DNA of 48,329 bases. Source: Comamonadaceae bacterium. GTDB taxonomy: Bacteria; Pseudomonadota; Gammaproteobacteria; Burkholderiales; Burkholderiaceae_C. Shown here piece by piece: positions 19,221 through 28,032 of the stretch (position 1 is its first letter; each line of letters begins with the position of its first letter). A program made the translations under genes and the position numbers. The stretch spans positions 1-48,329 of the forward strand of contig CANJQN010000029.1 in assembly GCA_947476465.1 (NCBI GenBank), in the 5' to 3' direction. The notes under the pieces are model-generated. The model was not told the origin of the DNA. It searched no databases and saw only the letters and a list, made by a program, of their open reading frames with translations.

Positions 19221-20321
19221 TCATGCTGCCTCTCGCGCGGCGTCGCGGAAGGCCGCCGGCGACTGGCCCGTCCAGGTGCGAAACGCGCGGATGAAGCTCT
19301 TCTCGCTGCGAAACCCGACCGCCGCCGCGACCTGCTTGAGCGGCCGGTCCGTGCGCAGCAACAACTCGCGCGCGCGCTCACCGCGTACCTCGTCCTTGAG
19401 CTGCTGCAAGCTCGCGCCTTCGTCTCGCAACTGCCGGTGCAGGGTGCGCGCGGACATGTGCAGCAATGCGCCCAGGCCTTGCGCATTGCGCGCCGCGTCG
19501 GCCTGCGTTCGCAGCACCTGGCGCACCTGCTGCACCAGCAGACGGTCGCGCCGGTACTGCAGTACGGTCAGCGGCAGGGCGCGCTGCAGCATCTGGTGCA
19601 GCGCCGCCTCGTCGCGTCGCAGCGGCAGGCGCAGGTAACGCGCGTCGAACTGGATCGACGCCTGCGCGGCGCCAAAGCCCAGCTGGCCGGGGAACATGTG
19701 GCGATAGGCCGCCACGTGCGCTGGCGGTGAGAACGGAAAGCGTGCCTCGCGCAGCGGGATGCGTGAATCGATCAGCCAGGACGCCACGCCGTGAATGTTG
19801 CGCAGCATGTGCACCAGGCTGAACTCACGCGCGTCGGGCGGCAGCGCGCGGTGCGCGGCGTGTTCCTCGATCGAGATCGTTGCGGCGTCGGCGGCGGTCG
19901 ACAGGCGCATCACGAGGTCGTCGGTGAGCAGGCCATGGTGGCGGCACCAGCGCCCCAGCGCCAGGCCCAGGTCGGCCGAGGTGATCGACGCCCGCGCCAG
20001 CATGCCGTAGCTGCCCCAGGGCAGGCGGCGGCGGAACGCGCCCAGCGCCTCGTCGCCCAGCGCCTGCATGGCCGCACCCGACAGCAGCTCGAGCTGGCGG
20101 GCCGTGATGCGGCCGCGCGGGTCGGCCAACTGGCGTGGCGTGATCTGTGCCAGGGCAAGGGCCTCGGCCGGGCTCTTGGCGGCCTGGGTGAAGGCGTGCG
20201 AGATCACCCGTGCGTAAGCAGCGGGCGTCGCGGCAGCCGGGGCGGGCCTGGCGGTGGTGGCGCGGGCGTTGGGCGGCGGGGCGGGGCGGGCGGCGGGCAC
20301 CTGAAGAGTGTGCGCGCGCAT
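19221..20321 (-). CDS. AraC-family transcriptional regulator (OruR/Arabinose_bd-like)
   Basis: The 366-residue product has an N-terminal effector region (about 45-230) typical of the OruR/ArgR-like Arabinose_bd class and a C-terminal double helix-turn-helix (about 265-360), with [16 protein letters not shown] and the second helix [21 protein letters not shown] (shortened) as signatures. A much longer open frame extends upstream, but the ATG at 20321 fits the family and leaves a 115-bp intergenic region with liuB. It is divergent from the methylcrotonyl-CoA carboxylase genes and is a candidate local regulator for them. Confidence 0.9.
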   Translation of the reverse strand: MRAHTLQVPAARPAPPPNARATTARPAPAAATPAAYARVISHAFTQAAKSPAEALALAQITPRQLADPRGRITARQLELLSGAAMQALGDEALGAFRRRLPWGSYGMLARASITSADLGLALGRWCRHHGLLTDDLVMRLSTAADAATISIEEHAAHRALPPDAREFSLVHMLRNIHGVASWLIDSRIPLREARFPFSPPAHVAAYRHMFPGQLGFGAAQASIQFDARYLRLPLRRDEAALHQMLQRALPLTVLQYRRDRLLVQQVRQVLRTQADAARNAQGLGALLHMSARTLHRQLRDEGASLQQLKDEVRGERARELLLRTDRPLKQVAAAVGFRSEKSFIRAFRTWTGQSPAAFRDAAREAA

Positions 20322-20436
20322 GGCAGGATTTGCAACCAAGCTGGCGCTGCGGTGGCGCGCCGGATTCCGTAAGCTCCCTGGTGCCAGCGGGCGGACCTGT
20401 GCGTCCGCCGCCTTCGATGACTGCCAAAGGATGCCG

Positions 20437-22065
20437 ATGTCCGCGCTCGAGACCCAGCTCAATTCAAGATCCGCCGAGTTCCAGGCCAACGCCGCCGCCA
20501 TGCGCACACTGGTGGACGACCTGCGCCAGCAGGTCGCCCGCGCCGCCGAGGGCGGTGGCGAGGTGGCCCGCGCCCGGCACATCGCGCGCGGCAAGCTGCT
20601 GCCGCGCGAACGCGTGCAGATGCTGCTCGATGCGGGCACCCCCTTTCTTGAACTGTCGCCCCTGGCGGCCTACGGCATGTACAACGGTGACGCGCCCTGT
20701 GCCGGTGTCATCGCCGGCATCGGCCGCGTCAGCGGGGTCGACTGCATGGTCGTGTGCAACGACGCCACGGTGAAGGGCGGCAGCTACTACCCGATCACCG
20801 TCAAGAAGCACCTGCGCGCGCAGGAGGTGGCCCAGGAGAACCGGCTGCCGTGTATCTACCTGGTCGATTCCGGCGGAGCCAACCTGCCCAATCAGGACGA
20901 GGTCTTCCCGGATCGCGACCACTTCGGCCGCATCTTCTACAACCAGGCCAACCTGTCGGCCCAGGGCATCCCGCAGATTGCGGTGGTGATGGGCTCGTGC
21001 ACCGCCGGCGGCGCCTACGTGCCGGCCATGAGCGACGAGACCATCATCGTCAAGAACCAGGGCACCATCTTTTTGGGCGGCCCGCCTCTGGTGAAGGCCG
21101 CCACCGGCGAGGTGGTCAGCGCCGAAGACCTGGGCGGCGGTGACGTGCACACCCGGCTGTCGGGCGTGGCCGACCACCTGGCCCAGAACGACCTGCACGC
21201 GCTGGCGCTGGCGCGCCAGGCGGTGGCCAGCCTCAACCGCCGCAAGGACGTGCCGGTCGCCCTGCAGGCGTCGCGCCCGCCCAGGTACGAACCGGCCGAG
21301 TTGTACGGCGTGGTCCCCACCGACACCCGCAAGCCCTACGACGTGCGCGAGATCATCGCCCGCATCGTCGACGGCAGCGAGTTCCACGAGTTCAAAGCCC
21401 GTTGGGGCGGCGCGCCTTCGGGCGGGGCCACCACCCTGGTCTGCGGCTTCGCCCACATCGAGGGAATCCCGGTGGGCATCCTGGCCAACAACGGCATCCT
21501 GTTTTCCGAGTCGGCGCAAAAGGGCGCCCACTTCATCGAGCTGTGCTGCCAGCGCAAGATCCCGCTGGTGTTCCTGCAGAACATCACCGGCTTCATGGTC
21601 GGCCGCAAGTACGAGAACGAGGGCATTGCCCGCCATGGCGCCAAACTGGTAACCGCGGGGGCCACCGCCACGGTGCCCAAGTTCACCGTGATCATCGGCG
21701 GCAGCTACGGCGCCGGCAATTACGGCATGTGCGGCCGCGCGTACTCGCCGCGCTTCCTCTGGATGTGGCCCAACGCGCGCATCGCCGTCATGGGCGGCGA
21801 GCAGGCCGCCAGCGTGCTGGCCACCGTCAAGCGCGACGGCATCGAGGGCAAGGGCGGCACCTGGAGCGCGCAGGAAGAAGCCGCCTTCAAGCAGCCGCTG
21901 CTCGATCAGTTCGGCTTGCAGTCGCACCCCTACTACGCCAGCGCGCGCCTGTGGGACGACGGCGTGATCGACCCGGCCGACACGCGCCGGGTCCTGGGGC
22001 TGGGACTGTCAGCCGCGCTCAACGCGCCGATCCCCGAGCCCAAGTTCGCCATGTTCCGCATGTGA
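20437..22065 (+). CDS. liuB: Methylcrotonyl-CoA carboxylase carboxyltransferase (beta) subunit
   Basis: This subunit transfers the carboxyl group from biotin to 3-methylcrotonyl-CoA, forming 3-methylglutaconyl-CoA. The 542-residue product carries the N- and C-lobes of the acyl-CoA carboxyltransferase fold, with the MCC-type oxyanion glycine motifs GSCTAGGAY and [11 protein letters not shown]. The strong identity pattern with MCCC2 rather than propionyl-CoA carboxylase (for example the NITGFMVG stretch) supports the assignment. A ribosome site (aaagg) precedes the ATGs at 20431 and 20437; the second has better spacing. liuD follows after 44 bases. Confidence 0.94.
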   Translation: MSALETQLNSRSAEFQANAAAMRTLVDDLRQQVARAAEGGGEVARARHIARGKLLPRERVQMLLDAGTPFLELSPLAAYGMYNGDAPCAGVIAGIGRVSGVDCMVVCNDATVKGGSYYPITVKKHLRAQEVAQENRLPCIYLVDSGGANLPNQDEVFPDRDHFGRIFYNQANLSAQGIPQIAVVMGSCTAGGAYVPAMSDETIIVKNQGTIFLGGPPLVKAATGEVVSAEDLGGGDVHTRLSGVADHLAQNDLHALALARQAVASLNRRKDVPVALQASRPPRYEPAELYGVVPTDTRKPYDVREIIARIVDGSEFHEFKARWGGAPSGGATTLVCGFAHIEGIPVGILANNGILFSESAQKGAHFIELCCQRKIPLVFLQNITGFMVGRKYENEGIARHGAKLVTAGATATVPKFTVIIGGSYGAGNYGMCGRAYSPRFLWMWPNARIAVMGGEQAASVLATVKRDGIEGKGGTWSAQEEAAFKQPLLDQFGLQSHPYYASARLWDDGVIDPADTRRVLGLGLSAALNAPIPEPKFAMFRM

Positions 22066-22109
22066 GTGCGGACGCCACGGCCCCGAAACCGCCAGCAGAC
22101 ACCCACACC

Positions 22110-24104
22110 ATGTTCCACAAGATCCTCATTGCCAACCGCGGCGAGATCGCCTGCCGCGTCGCCGCCACCGCCCGCCGGCTGGGCATCCGCACGGTGGCGG
22201 TCTACTCCGATGCCGATGCCCAGGCCCGCCACGTCGCGGCCTGTGACGAAGCCGTCCACATCGGCGCCAGCGCGCCCAAGGACAGTTACCTGCGCTGGGA
22301 GCGCATCATCGAAGTCGCCCAGGCCACCGGCGCCCAGGCGGTTCATCCCGGCTACGGCTTTCTCAGCGAGAACGAGGCGTTCGCCCGCGCCTGCGCCGAG
22401 GCTGGCCTGGTCTTCATCGGCCCGCCCGCCTCGGCCATCCAGGCCATGGGCCTGAAGGCCGAGTCCAAGCGCCTCATGGCCAAGGCGGGCGTGCCGCTGG
22501 TGCCGGGCTACCACGGCACCGACCAGGCTCCCGACTTCCTGCGCGGCGAGGCCGATGCCATCGGCTTTCCGGTGCTGATCAAGGCCAGCGCGGGCGGCGG
22601 CGGCAAGGGCATGCGCATCGTCGAGAAGCTCGAGGATTTCGACGCCGCGCTCGCCTCATGCAAGCGCGAGGCCATCAACAGCTTCGGCAACGACGCGGTG
22701 CTGATCGAGAAATACGTCCAGCGCCCGCGCCACATCGAGATCCAGGTGTTCGGCGACACGCAGGGCAGCTGCCTGTGGCTGTTCGAGCGCGATTGCTCGG
22801 TGCAGAGGCGCCACCAGAAGGTTCTGGAAGAAGCGCCCGCGCCAGGCATGCCGCCGGCCATGCGCCGGCAGATGGGCGAGGCCGCGGTGGCCGCCGCCAA
22901 GGCCGTGGGGTATGTGGGCGCGGGCACGGTCGAATTCATCGTCGAGCAAAAGCCCTCGGGCGAGATGAGCTTCTTTTTCATGGAGATGAACACCCGCCTG
23001 CAGGTGGAGCACCCGGTCACCGAGGCCATCACCGGCATCGACCTGGTCGAGTGGCAATTGCGCGTGGCCGCCGGCCAGCCGCTGCCGCTGACGCAAGATC
23101 AATTGCGCATCGACGGCCATGCGATCGAGGCCCGCATCTGCGCCGAAAACCCCGACAACAACTTCCTGCCCGCCACCGGTACCCTGCAGGTCTACCGCAA
23201 GCCGCCTTGCACCAGCTTTTCCCCCGGGCCGGTGCGCATCGACGACGGCGTGCGCGAAGGCGACACCATCTCGCCGTACTACGATTCCATGATTGCCAAG
23301 CTGATCGTGCATGGCGCCACCCGACAAGAGGCGCTGGCCCGGCTCGACGAGGCGCTGGCCCGCACACAGATCGTGGGGCTGGCCACCAACGTGCAGTTCC
23401 TGCGTCAGGTGGTGCGCAGCCGCTCGTTCGCCCAGGCTGACCTCGACACCGCGCTCATCCCCCGCGAGCAGGCCGCGCTGTTCAACCAGCAGCCGGTGCC
23501 GCTGCCGCTGGCCGCCGCCGCCGTGGTCGCCGCCACGCTGCACGGCGAGCAGGCGCAGGCCGGTGCCGACCCGTTCAGCCGCCGCGACGGCTGGCGCTCC
23601 CACGGGCTGGCCACGCGCCGCTTCGAGTTCGACTGCGCGCAACAAAGCGCCCCGGCCGAACTGCGTTACCTGCACGACGGCACGCTGCACCTGACGGTGG
23701 GCGATGCCGCCGGCCCGTTGGCCTTCCAGGTCGAAGGCGAGCAGATCGACCTGCAGTACGCCGGCCTGCGCGAGCGCGTCACGGTGCATGCGCAGGGAGA
23801 GACCGACCATGTGTTCGCCGCACGCGGCGCCGCCGCCATCGTCTCGCGCGACCTGCTGGCCCATGCCGGCGAAGGCCAGGCCGAGGGCGGGCGGCTCACA
23901 GCACCCATGCCCGGCAAGGTCATCTCCTTTGCCGTCAAGGCCGGCGACACGGTGCGTCGCGGCCAGCCCTTGGCCGTGATGGAGGCGATGAAGATGGAGC
24001 ACACCATCGCCGCGCCGGCCGACGGCATCGTGGCCGAGTTGCTGTACGCGCCCGGCGACCAGGTGGGCGACGGCGCCGAGTTGTTGAAGCTCGTCGCTGC
24101 GTGA
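22110..24104 (+). CDS. liuD: Methylcrotonyl-CoA carboxylase biotin-containing (alpha) subunit
   Basis: The 664-residue product has an N-terminal biotin carboxylase with ATP-grasp (GGGGKGMRIV near residues 160-170), the MEMNTRLQVEHPVTE catalytic segment near 292, a BT-like linker region and a C-terminal biotinyl domain with MEAMKMEH, where Lys628 is the biotin site. It pairs with LiuB in the alpha6beta6 carboxylase. The ATG at 22110 matches the family start MFHKILIANRGEIACRV; a GTG at 22062 overlapping the liuB stop could also start translation. The adjacent carboxyltransferase and HMG-CoA lyase make the substrate assignment firm. Confidence 0.94.
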   Translation: MFHKILIANRGEIACRVAATARRLGIRTVAVYSDADAQARHVAACDEAVHIGASAPKDSYLRWERIIEVAQATGAQAVHPGYGFLSENEAFARACAEAGLVFIGPPASAIQAMGLKAESKRLMAKAGVPLVPGYHGTDQAPDFLRGEADAIGFPVLIKASAGGGGKGMRIVEKLEDFDAALASCKREAINSFGNDAVLIEKYVQRPRHIEIQVFGDTQGSCLWLFERDCSVQRRHQKVLEEAPAPGMPPAMRRQMGEAAVAAAKAVGYVGAGTVEFIVEQKPSGEMSFFFMEMNTRLQVEHPVTEAITGIDLVEWQLRVAAGQPLPLTQDQLRIDGHAIEARICAENPDNNFLPATGTLQVYRKPPCTSFSPGPVRIDDGVREGDTISPYYDSMIAKLIVHGATRQEALARLDEALARTQIVGLATNVQFLRQVVRSRSFAQADLDTALIPREQAALFNQQPVPLPLAAAAVVAATLHGEQAQAGADPFSRRDGWRSHGLATRRFEFDCAQQSAPAELRYLHDGTLHLTVGDAAGPLAFQVEGEQIDLQYAGLRERVTVHAQGETDHVFAARGAAAIVSRDLLAHAGEGQAEGGRLTAPMPGKVISFAVKAGDTVRRGQPLAVMEAMKMEHTIAAPADGIVAELLYAPGDQVGDGAELLKLVAA

Positions 24105-24117
24105 GAACATCGACCGC

Positions 24118-25038
24118 ATGCGAATCCTTATCTATGGCGCGGGCATGCGCGTCGAACCCTGGTTGGCCGACCTGCGCGCGGCCCTGCCCACCGCCGATGT
24201 CGCCGAATGGACGCCGGGCGCGGCGCCGGCCGACTACGCCATTGTCTGGGCGCCGCCGCAGCAGTTGATCGACGAGCAGCCCGGGCTGCGCGCGATCTTC
24301 AACCTGGGCGCCGGCGTCGATCCGGTCATGAAGCTGCGTCTGCCCGCGGGCTTGCCCGTGGTGCGGATGGAGGATGCCGGCATGGCGGTTCAGATGGCCG
24401 AGTACGTCTGCCACGCATTGATCCGCCACTTTCGCGAGCTCGACGGGTATGAGCACGACATGCGCGCTCGCCGCTGGGGCGTCCGCAAGCCGCGCGAACG
24501 CAAAGACTGGCCAGTGGGCATCCTGGGCCTGGGCGTGCTGGGGCAGCGGGTGGCCCGCGCGGTTGCGAGTTTCGAGTTCCCGGTGCGCGGCTGGAGCCGC
24601 ACGCCGCGCGTGATGGACGGCGTCGAATGCTTCGCCGGCCCCGACCAGCTCGACGCCTTTCTCGCGGGCACCCGCGTGCTGGTCTGCCTGTTGCCGCTCA
24701 CCGCCGACACCGCCGACATCCTCAACCGCCGCACGCTGGGCCGGCTGTTGCCCGGCGCCTACCTGATCAACATTGCCCGGGGTGCGCACCTGGTCGACGA
24801 CGACCTGCTCGCCCTGCTGGACAGCGGGCACATGGCTGGCGCCACGCTCGATGTGTTTCGCACCGAGCCGCTGCCGCTGGATCACCCTTTCTGGGGCGAC
24901 GCGCGCATCACCCTCACGCCGCACGGCGCGGCGCGCACGCTGCGTGAGGCCAGCGTCACGCAGATCGTGGGCAAGCTCGTGGCGTTGGAGCGCGGTGAGC
25001 CTGTCGCCGGTGTGGTCGACCCGACTCGGGGATACTGA
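24118..25038 (+). CDS. ghrA: Glyoxylate/hydroxypyruvate reductase A
   Basis: A 306-residue D-2-hydroxyacid dehydrogenase of the GhrA type that reduces glyoxylate and hydroxypyruvate with NADPH. The nucleotide-binding motif GILGLGVLGQRVA starts near residue 136. The catalytic Arg is in INIARGAHL, the Glu in FRTEPLPLDHPFW and the His in TPHGAA. It starts 13 bases after liuD and ends 6 bases before the HMG-CoA lyase gene, so it is embedded in the leucine operon, where its metabolic reason is unclear. Confidence 0.92.
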   Translation: MRILIYGAGMRVEPWLADLRAALPTADVAEWTPGAAPADYAIVWAPPQQLIDEQPGLRAIFNLGAGVDPVMKLRLPAGLPVVRMEDAGMAVQMAEYVCHALIRHFRELDGYEHDMRARRWGVRKPRERKDWPVGILGLGVLGQRVARAVASFEFPVRGWSRTPRVMDGVECFAGPDQLDAFLAGTRVLVCLLPLTADTADILNRRTLGRLLPGAYLINIARGAHLVDDDLLALLDSGHMAGATLDVFRTEPLPLDHPFWGDARITLTPHGAARTLREASVTQIVGKLVALERGEPVAGVVDPTRGY

Positions 25039-25044
25039 GTCCCC

Positions 25045-25953
25045 ATGAACCTCCCCAGCAAAGTCAAGATCGTCGAGGTGGGTCCGCGCGACGGCTTGCA
25101 GAACGAAAAGCAACCCGTCCCGGCCGAGATCAAGATCGCCCTGGTCCACCGCCTGCAGGACGCGGGCCTCACCGAGATCGAGGTCACCAGTTTCGTCAGC
25201 CCCAAGTGGGTGCCGCAGATGGGTGATGCCGCGCAGGTCATGGCCGGCATCCAGCGCAAGCCCGGTGTGCGCTATTCGGTGCTCACGCCCAACCTCAAGG
25301 GCTTCGAGGGCGCGGTCGCCAGCGGCGCCGACGAGATCGTCGTCTTCGGCGCGGCCAGCGAGGCTTTCAGCCAGAAGAACATCAACTGCTCGATCGACGA
25401 GAGCATCGAACGCTTCGCGCCGGTGGTCGAAGCGGCGCTGGCCCAGGGCATCGCCGTGCGTGGCGCCATCTCCTGCGCCGTCGGTTGCCCCATCGAGGGC
25501 GAAGTGGCGCCCGAACGGGTCGAGCGGGTGGCCCGCCTGATGAAGCGCTTGGGCGTGCAGCACCTGGGCGTGGCCGACACCATCGGCGTGGGCACCCCAC
25601 GCAAGGTGCAACGCGCCCTTGAGGCGGTCCTCAAGCACTTTTCCATCGACCAGGTCGCCGGCCACTACCACGACACCTACGGCCAGGCGATCGGCAACAC
25701 GCTGGCCTCGCTGGAGCTGGGCGTGTGGCAATACGACACTTCGGTCGCCGGCCTGGGCGGCTGCCCCTACGCCAAGGGCGCCACCGGCAACGTCGCCACG
25801 GAAGACGTGGTGTTCATGCTGCACGGCATGGGGATAGGGACCGGCATCGACCTCGACAAGCTGGTCGATGCGGGCCGCTTCATCAGCGATTTTCTGCAGC
25901 GCAAGCCCAACTCCCGCGCGGCCACCGCCATCCTCAACAAGCGTCAGGCCTGA
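25045..25953 (+). CDS. liuE: Hydroxymethylglutaryl-CoA lyase
   Basis: Cleaves HMG-CoA to acetyl-CoA and acetoacetate, the last step of leucine breakdown. The 302-residue TIM-barrel protein contains GPRDGLQNE with the catalytic Arg, the metal-binding GHYHDTYG histidines, and the signature GGCPYAKGATGNVATED with the active-site Cys. Length and motif order match human and bacterial HMGCL. The stop overlaps the start of the next gene (TGATG). Confidence 0.97.
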   Translation: MNLPSKVKIVEVGPRDGLQNEKQPVPAEIKIALVHRLQDAGLTEIEVTSFVSPKWVPQMGDAAQVMAGIQRKPGVRYSVLTPNLKGFEGAVASGADEIVVFGAASEAFSQKNINCSIDESIERFAPVVEAALAQGIAVRGAISCAVGCPIEGEVAPERVERVARLMKRLGVQHLGVADTIGVGTPRKVQRALEAVLKHFSIDQVAGHYHDTYGQAIGNTLASLELGVWQYDTSVAGLGGCPYAKGATGNVATEDVVFMLHGMGIGTGIDLDKLVDAGRFISDFLQRKPNSRAATAILNKRQA

Positions 25954-26462
25954 TGCCCATGTGCGGCGCTGAACTCACCTCCCTGCCCGAAGGCGTGCAA
26001 CGCGTGGCGCGGGTGCTCCAATCCATGGGCCACCCGCATGCACCCCGGATGCTCGACGATGCCGCGCGTACCGCGCAGCAAGCGGCCGACGCGCTGGGCA
26101 TCGCGCTCGGGCAGATCGCCAAGAGCATCATCTTTCGCCGCAGGTCCGATGGCGCAGCGGTGCTGGTGGTCACCTCCGGCGACCGGCGTGTCGATGAACG
26201 GAAGGTGGACGCCCTGGTCGGCAAGACCGGCCGCGCCGACGCCGAGTTCGTCAAGGCCAGCACCGGCTTTTCCATCGGCGGCGTGGCGCCCTTGGCCCAC
26301 GCACAGCCGCCGGTGACCTTGATCGACCGCGAGCTGTTTCGCTTCCAGGAGATCTGGGCCGCCGCTGGCCACCCGCACGGCGTGTTTCGCTTGCACCCGC
26401 AAGACCTTGAGCGCCTGACCGGCGCGCCGGTGGCCGATGTGGTGCAGGCGGTGGCGCCATGA
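25953..26462 (+). CDS. YbaK/EbsC-type aminoacyl-tRNA deacylase
   Basis: The 169-residue product has the YbaK/ProRS-associated fold: SIIFRRR, a conserved lysine in the FVKASTGFSIGGVAPLAH region, and the GVFRLHP end. Members hydrolyse mischarged tRNAs such as Cys-tRNA-Pro in trans. Which tRNA this one edits cannot be read from the sequence; it has the TGFSIGGVAPL loop common to the stand-alone type. The ATG at 25953 overlaps the liuE stop. Confidence 0.88.
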   Translation: MPMCGAELTSLPEGVQRVARVLQSMGHPHAPRMLDDAARTAQQAADALGIALGQIAKSIIFRRRSDGAAVLVVTSGDRRVDERKVDALVGKTGRADAEFVKASTGFSIGGVAPLAHAQPPVTLIDRELFRFQEIWAAAGHPHGVFRLHPQDLERLTGAPVADVVQAVAP

Positions 26463-26698
26463 CACCGGCCACCCGCCGCCTCCTCGCGCGCGGGCGCGCC
26501 CTGCGTGCAAGCGGCGAAAGCCCGGTGCCCTCGCCTTGCACGTCGGTGTGCCGCGTCCACCCCGACAGCGGTCTGTGCCAGGGCTGCTGGCGCACCCTCG
26601 ATGAGATCGCCGATTGGGGCGCCCTGGACGACAGCGCCCGCCGCACCGTCTGGCTGCGGCTGGAGCAGCGCGCCGCCGGACCGCAGGACACCGCATGA
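26459..26698 (+). CDS. DUF1289 small cysteine-rich protein
   Basis: A 79-residue protein with the DUF1289 cysteine pattern: CTSVCRVHPDSGLCQGCWRTLDEI (contracted: CxxxC...CxxC) between residues 27 and 45, followed by the W and LWRL-like helical tail. The four cysteines are likely to bind iron-sulfur or zinc; the function is unknown in the family. Its ATG overlaps the YbaK stop (ATGA) and its stop overlaps the next start in the same way. Confidence 0.85.
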   Translation: MTPATRRLLARGRALRASGESPVPSPCTSVCRVHPDSGLCQGCWRTLDEIADWGALDDSARRTVWLRLEQRAAGPQDTA

Positions 26699-27342
26699 AA
26701 CGCGTCACCTTCCACCTGGACTTCATCTCGCCCTACGCGTGGCTGGCCTTCGAGCGTCTGCCGCAGGCGCTGCAGGGCCTGAGCTACGAGGTGGTCTACC
26801 GGCCGGTCCTGCTGGGTGGCGTTCTTCAGGCGCTGGGCCAACTGGGCCCGGCGGAGGTGCCCGGCAAGCGCGAGTGGACTTACCGCCAGGTGCTGTGGCT
26901 GGCGGGCCAGCACGGCGTGCCGCTGCAAATGCCCGCGATGCACCCGTTCAACCCCTTGCCACTGCTGCGCCTGGCGCTGGCCTGCGGCCGGGGCGGCGCC
27001 ATCAACCGCCATGTCTGTGAAACCGTGCTGCGCCATGTGTGGACCGGCGGCGCCGACGCGATCGACGCGCAGCGCCTGGCGCAATTGCGTGCCACCCTCG
27101 CGCCCGCGCGCGATCCCGACGGCGCCGACGTCAAGGGCGAGCTGCGCGCCAACACCGACGCCGCGCTGGCCCAGGGCATCTTCGGCGTGCCGACGATGGA
27201 GGTGGACGGCCGGCTGTTCTGGGGCTTCGATGCGCTGCCCATGCTGCGCGCCTGGCTGGAAGGGGACGCTTGGTTCGACAGCGGCGACTGGGATGCGGCG
27301 GCCCGCACCCCTGTCGGCATTCAGCGCGCGCGCCCGGGCTGA
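26695..27342 (+). CDS. 2-hydroxychromene-2-carboxylate isomerase family protein (kappa-GST-like)
   Basis: A 215-residue DsbA/kappa-glutathione-transferase-fold protein. DFISPYAW near residue 9 carries the Ser that replaces the thioredoxin cysteine, and GVPTMEVDGRLFWGFD contains the cis-proline loop. HCCA isomerases act with glutathione in naphthalene breakdown, but many Burkholderiales homologues lie outside such pathways, so the true substrate is open. It closes a tightly overlapping run from liuE; it is convergent with the exonuclease gene, 12 bp away. Confidence 0.85.
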   Translation: MKRVTFHLDFISPYAWLAFERLPQALQGLSYEVVYRPVLLGGVLQALGQLGPAEVPGKREWTYRQVLWLAGQHGVPLQMPAMHPFNPLPLLRLALACGRGGAINRHVCETVLRHVWTGGADAIDAQRLAQLRATLAPARDPDGADVKGELRANTDAALAQGIFGVPTMEVDGRLFWGFDALPMLRAWLEGDAWFDSGDWDAAARTPVGIQRARPG

Positions 27343-27354
27343 CAGGCGCGGCGC

Positions 27355-28032
27355 TCAGGCGCTTGCGGCCAGCCAGCGATGCCGGCCCGCGTAGCGGCGC
27401 AGCGCCGGCCACGAAGCGCATTCGGCCGCCGCCTGTGGCCACACCATCTGCAGCAGCTCGCACTCAGCCAGCACGTCGGCCATGGCCTCGTGCCGCGCCA
27501 GGCATTTGATGCCCATTCGCGTCAGCCACTCGTCGAGCGACCGCTCGCGCGCCTTGGGGTGCGCGACGGCGCACAGGGTGGCGATGTCCAGCCAGTCCTG
27601 CGGCAGCGGCGGCAGGCCGTGCAGGGGCAGGTGGCGTGCCATCAGGCGCCGGTCGTATTCAGCATGAAAGGCGAGCAAGGGCGCACCCGCGGCGAATTCG
27701 CAAAAGCTGCGCAGTGCCACCGCCGGATCTACACCCGCGCTCTGCTGCCCGACCCCGATCCCGTGCACCAGGACGTTGGCCGCGTCGACCTGCCGCGTCT
27801 CGCGCCGCAGGTCGATCGAAAAGCTGTCGCTCAGCACCAGCCAAAGCCGACGATTTGACCAGTCGACCCGCACCCCCAGGGCTGCGATGGCCAGGATCTC
27901 GGCGTTGCGCGGGTCCAGGCCACTGGCCTCGAGGTCCAGCACCAGCCAGCGTTCCATGCCGCCCTCCTGCGGGGGCGCGCTGGCGCCGGGCCACCAGCGG
28001 GGCAGCCAGCGGGCGCGCCAGCCGCCTTTCAT
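27355..28032 (-). CDS. DEDDh-type 3'-5' exonuclease
   Basis: The 225-residue product has the DnaQ/RNase T-like exonuclease motifs: Asp and Glu in VLDLEASGL (about residue 34), the second Asp in FHAEYDRRL and the HxxxxD third motif in RHEAMADVLAE. A strongly basic, Trp-rich N-terminus precedes the core; an internal start at residue 26 would remove it. The ATG overlaps the stop of the upstream DUF294 gene by four bases, a coupling known from other bacteria where this exonuclease accompanies DUF294 proteins. The nucleic-acid substrate is unknown. Confidence 0.88.
   Translation of the reverse strand: MKGGWRARWLPRWWPGASAPPQEGGMERWLVLDLEASGLDPRNAEILAIAALGVRVDWSNRRLWLVLSDSFSIDLRRETRQVDAANVLVHGIGVGQQSAGVDPAVALRSFCEFAAGAPLLAFHAEYDRRLMARHLPLHGLPPLPQDWLDIATLCAVAHPKARERSLDEWLTRMGIKCLARHEAMADVLAECELLQMVWPQAAAECASWPALRRYAGRHRWLAASA

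Noticed and set aside
23935..25824. Long minus-strand open frame over liuD, ghrA and liuE
   Set aside because: Shadow of three strong plus-strand genes; no family resemblance and biased composition.
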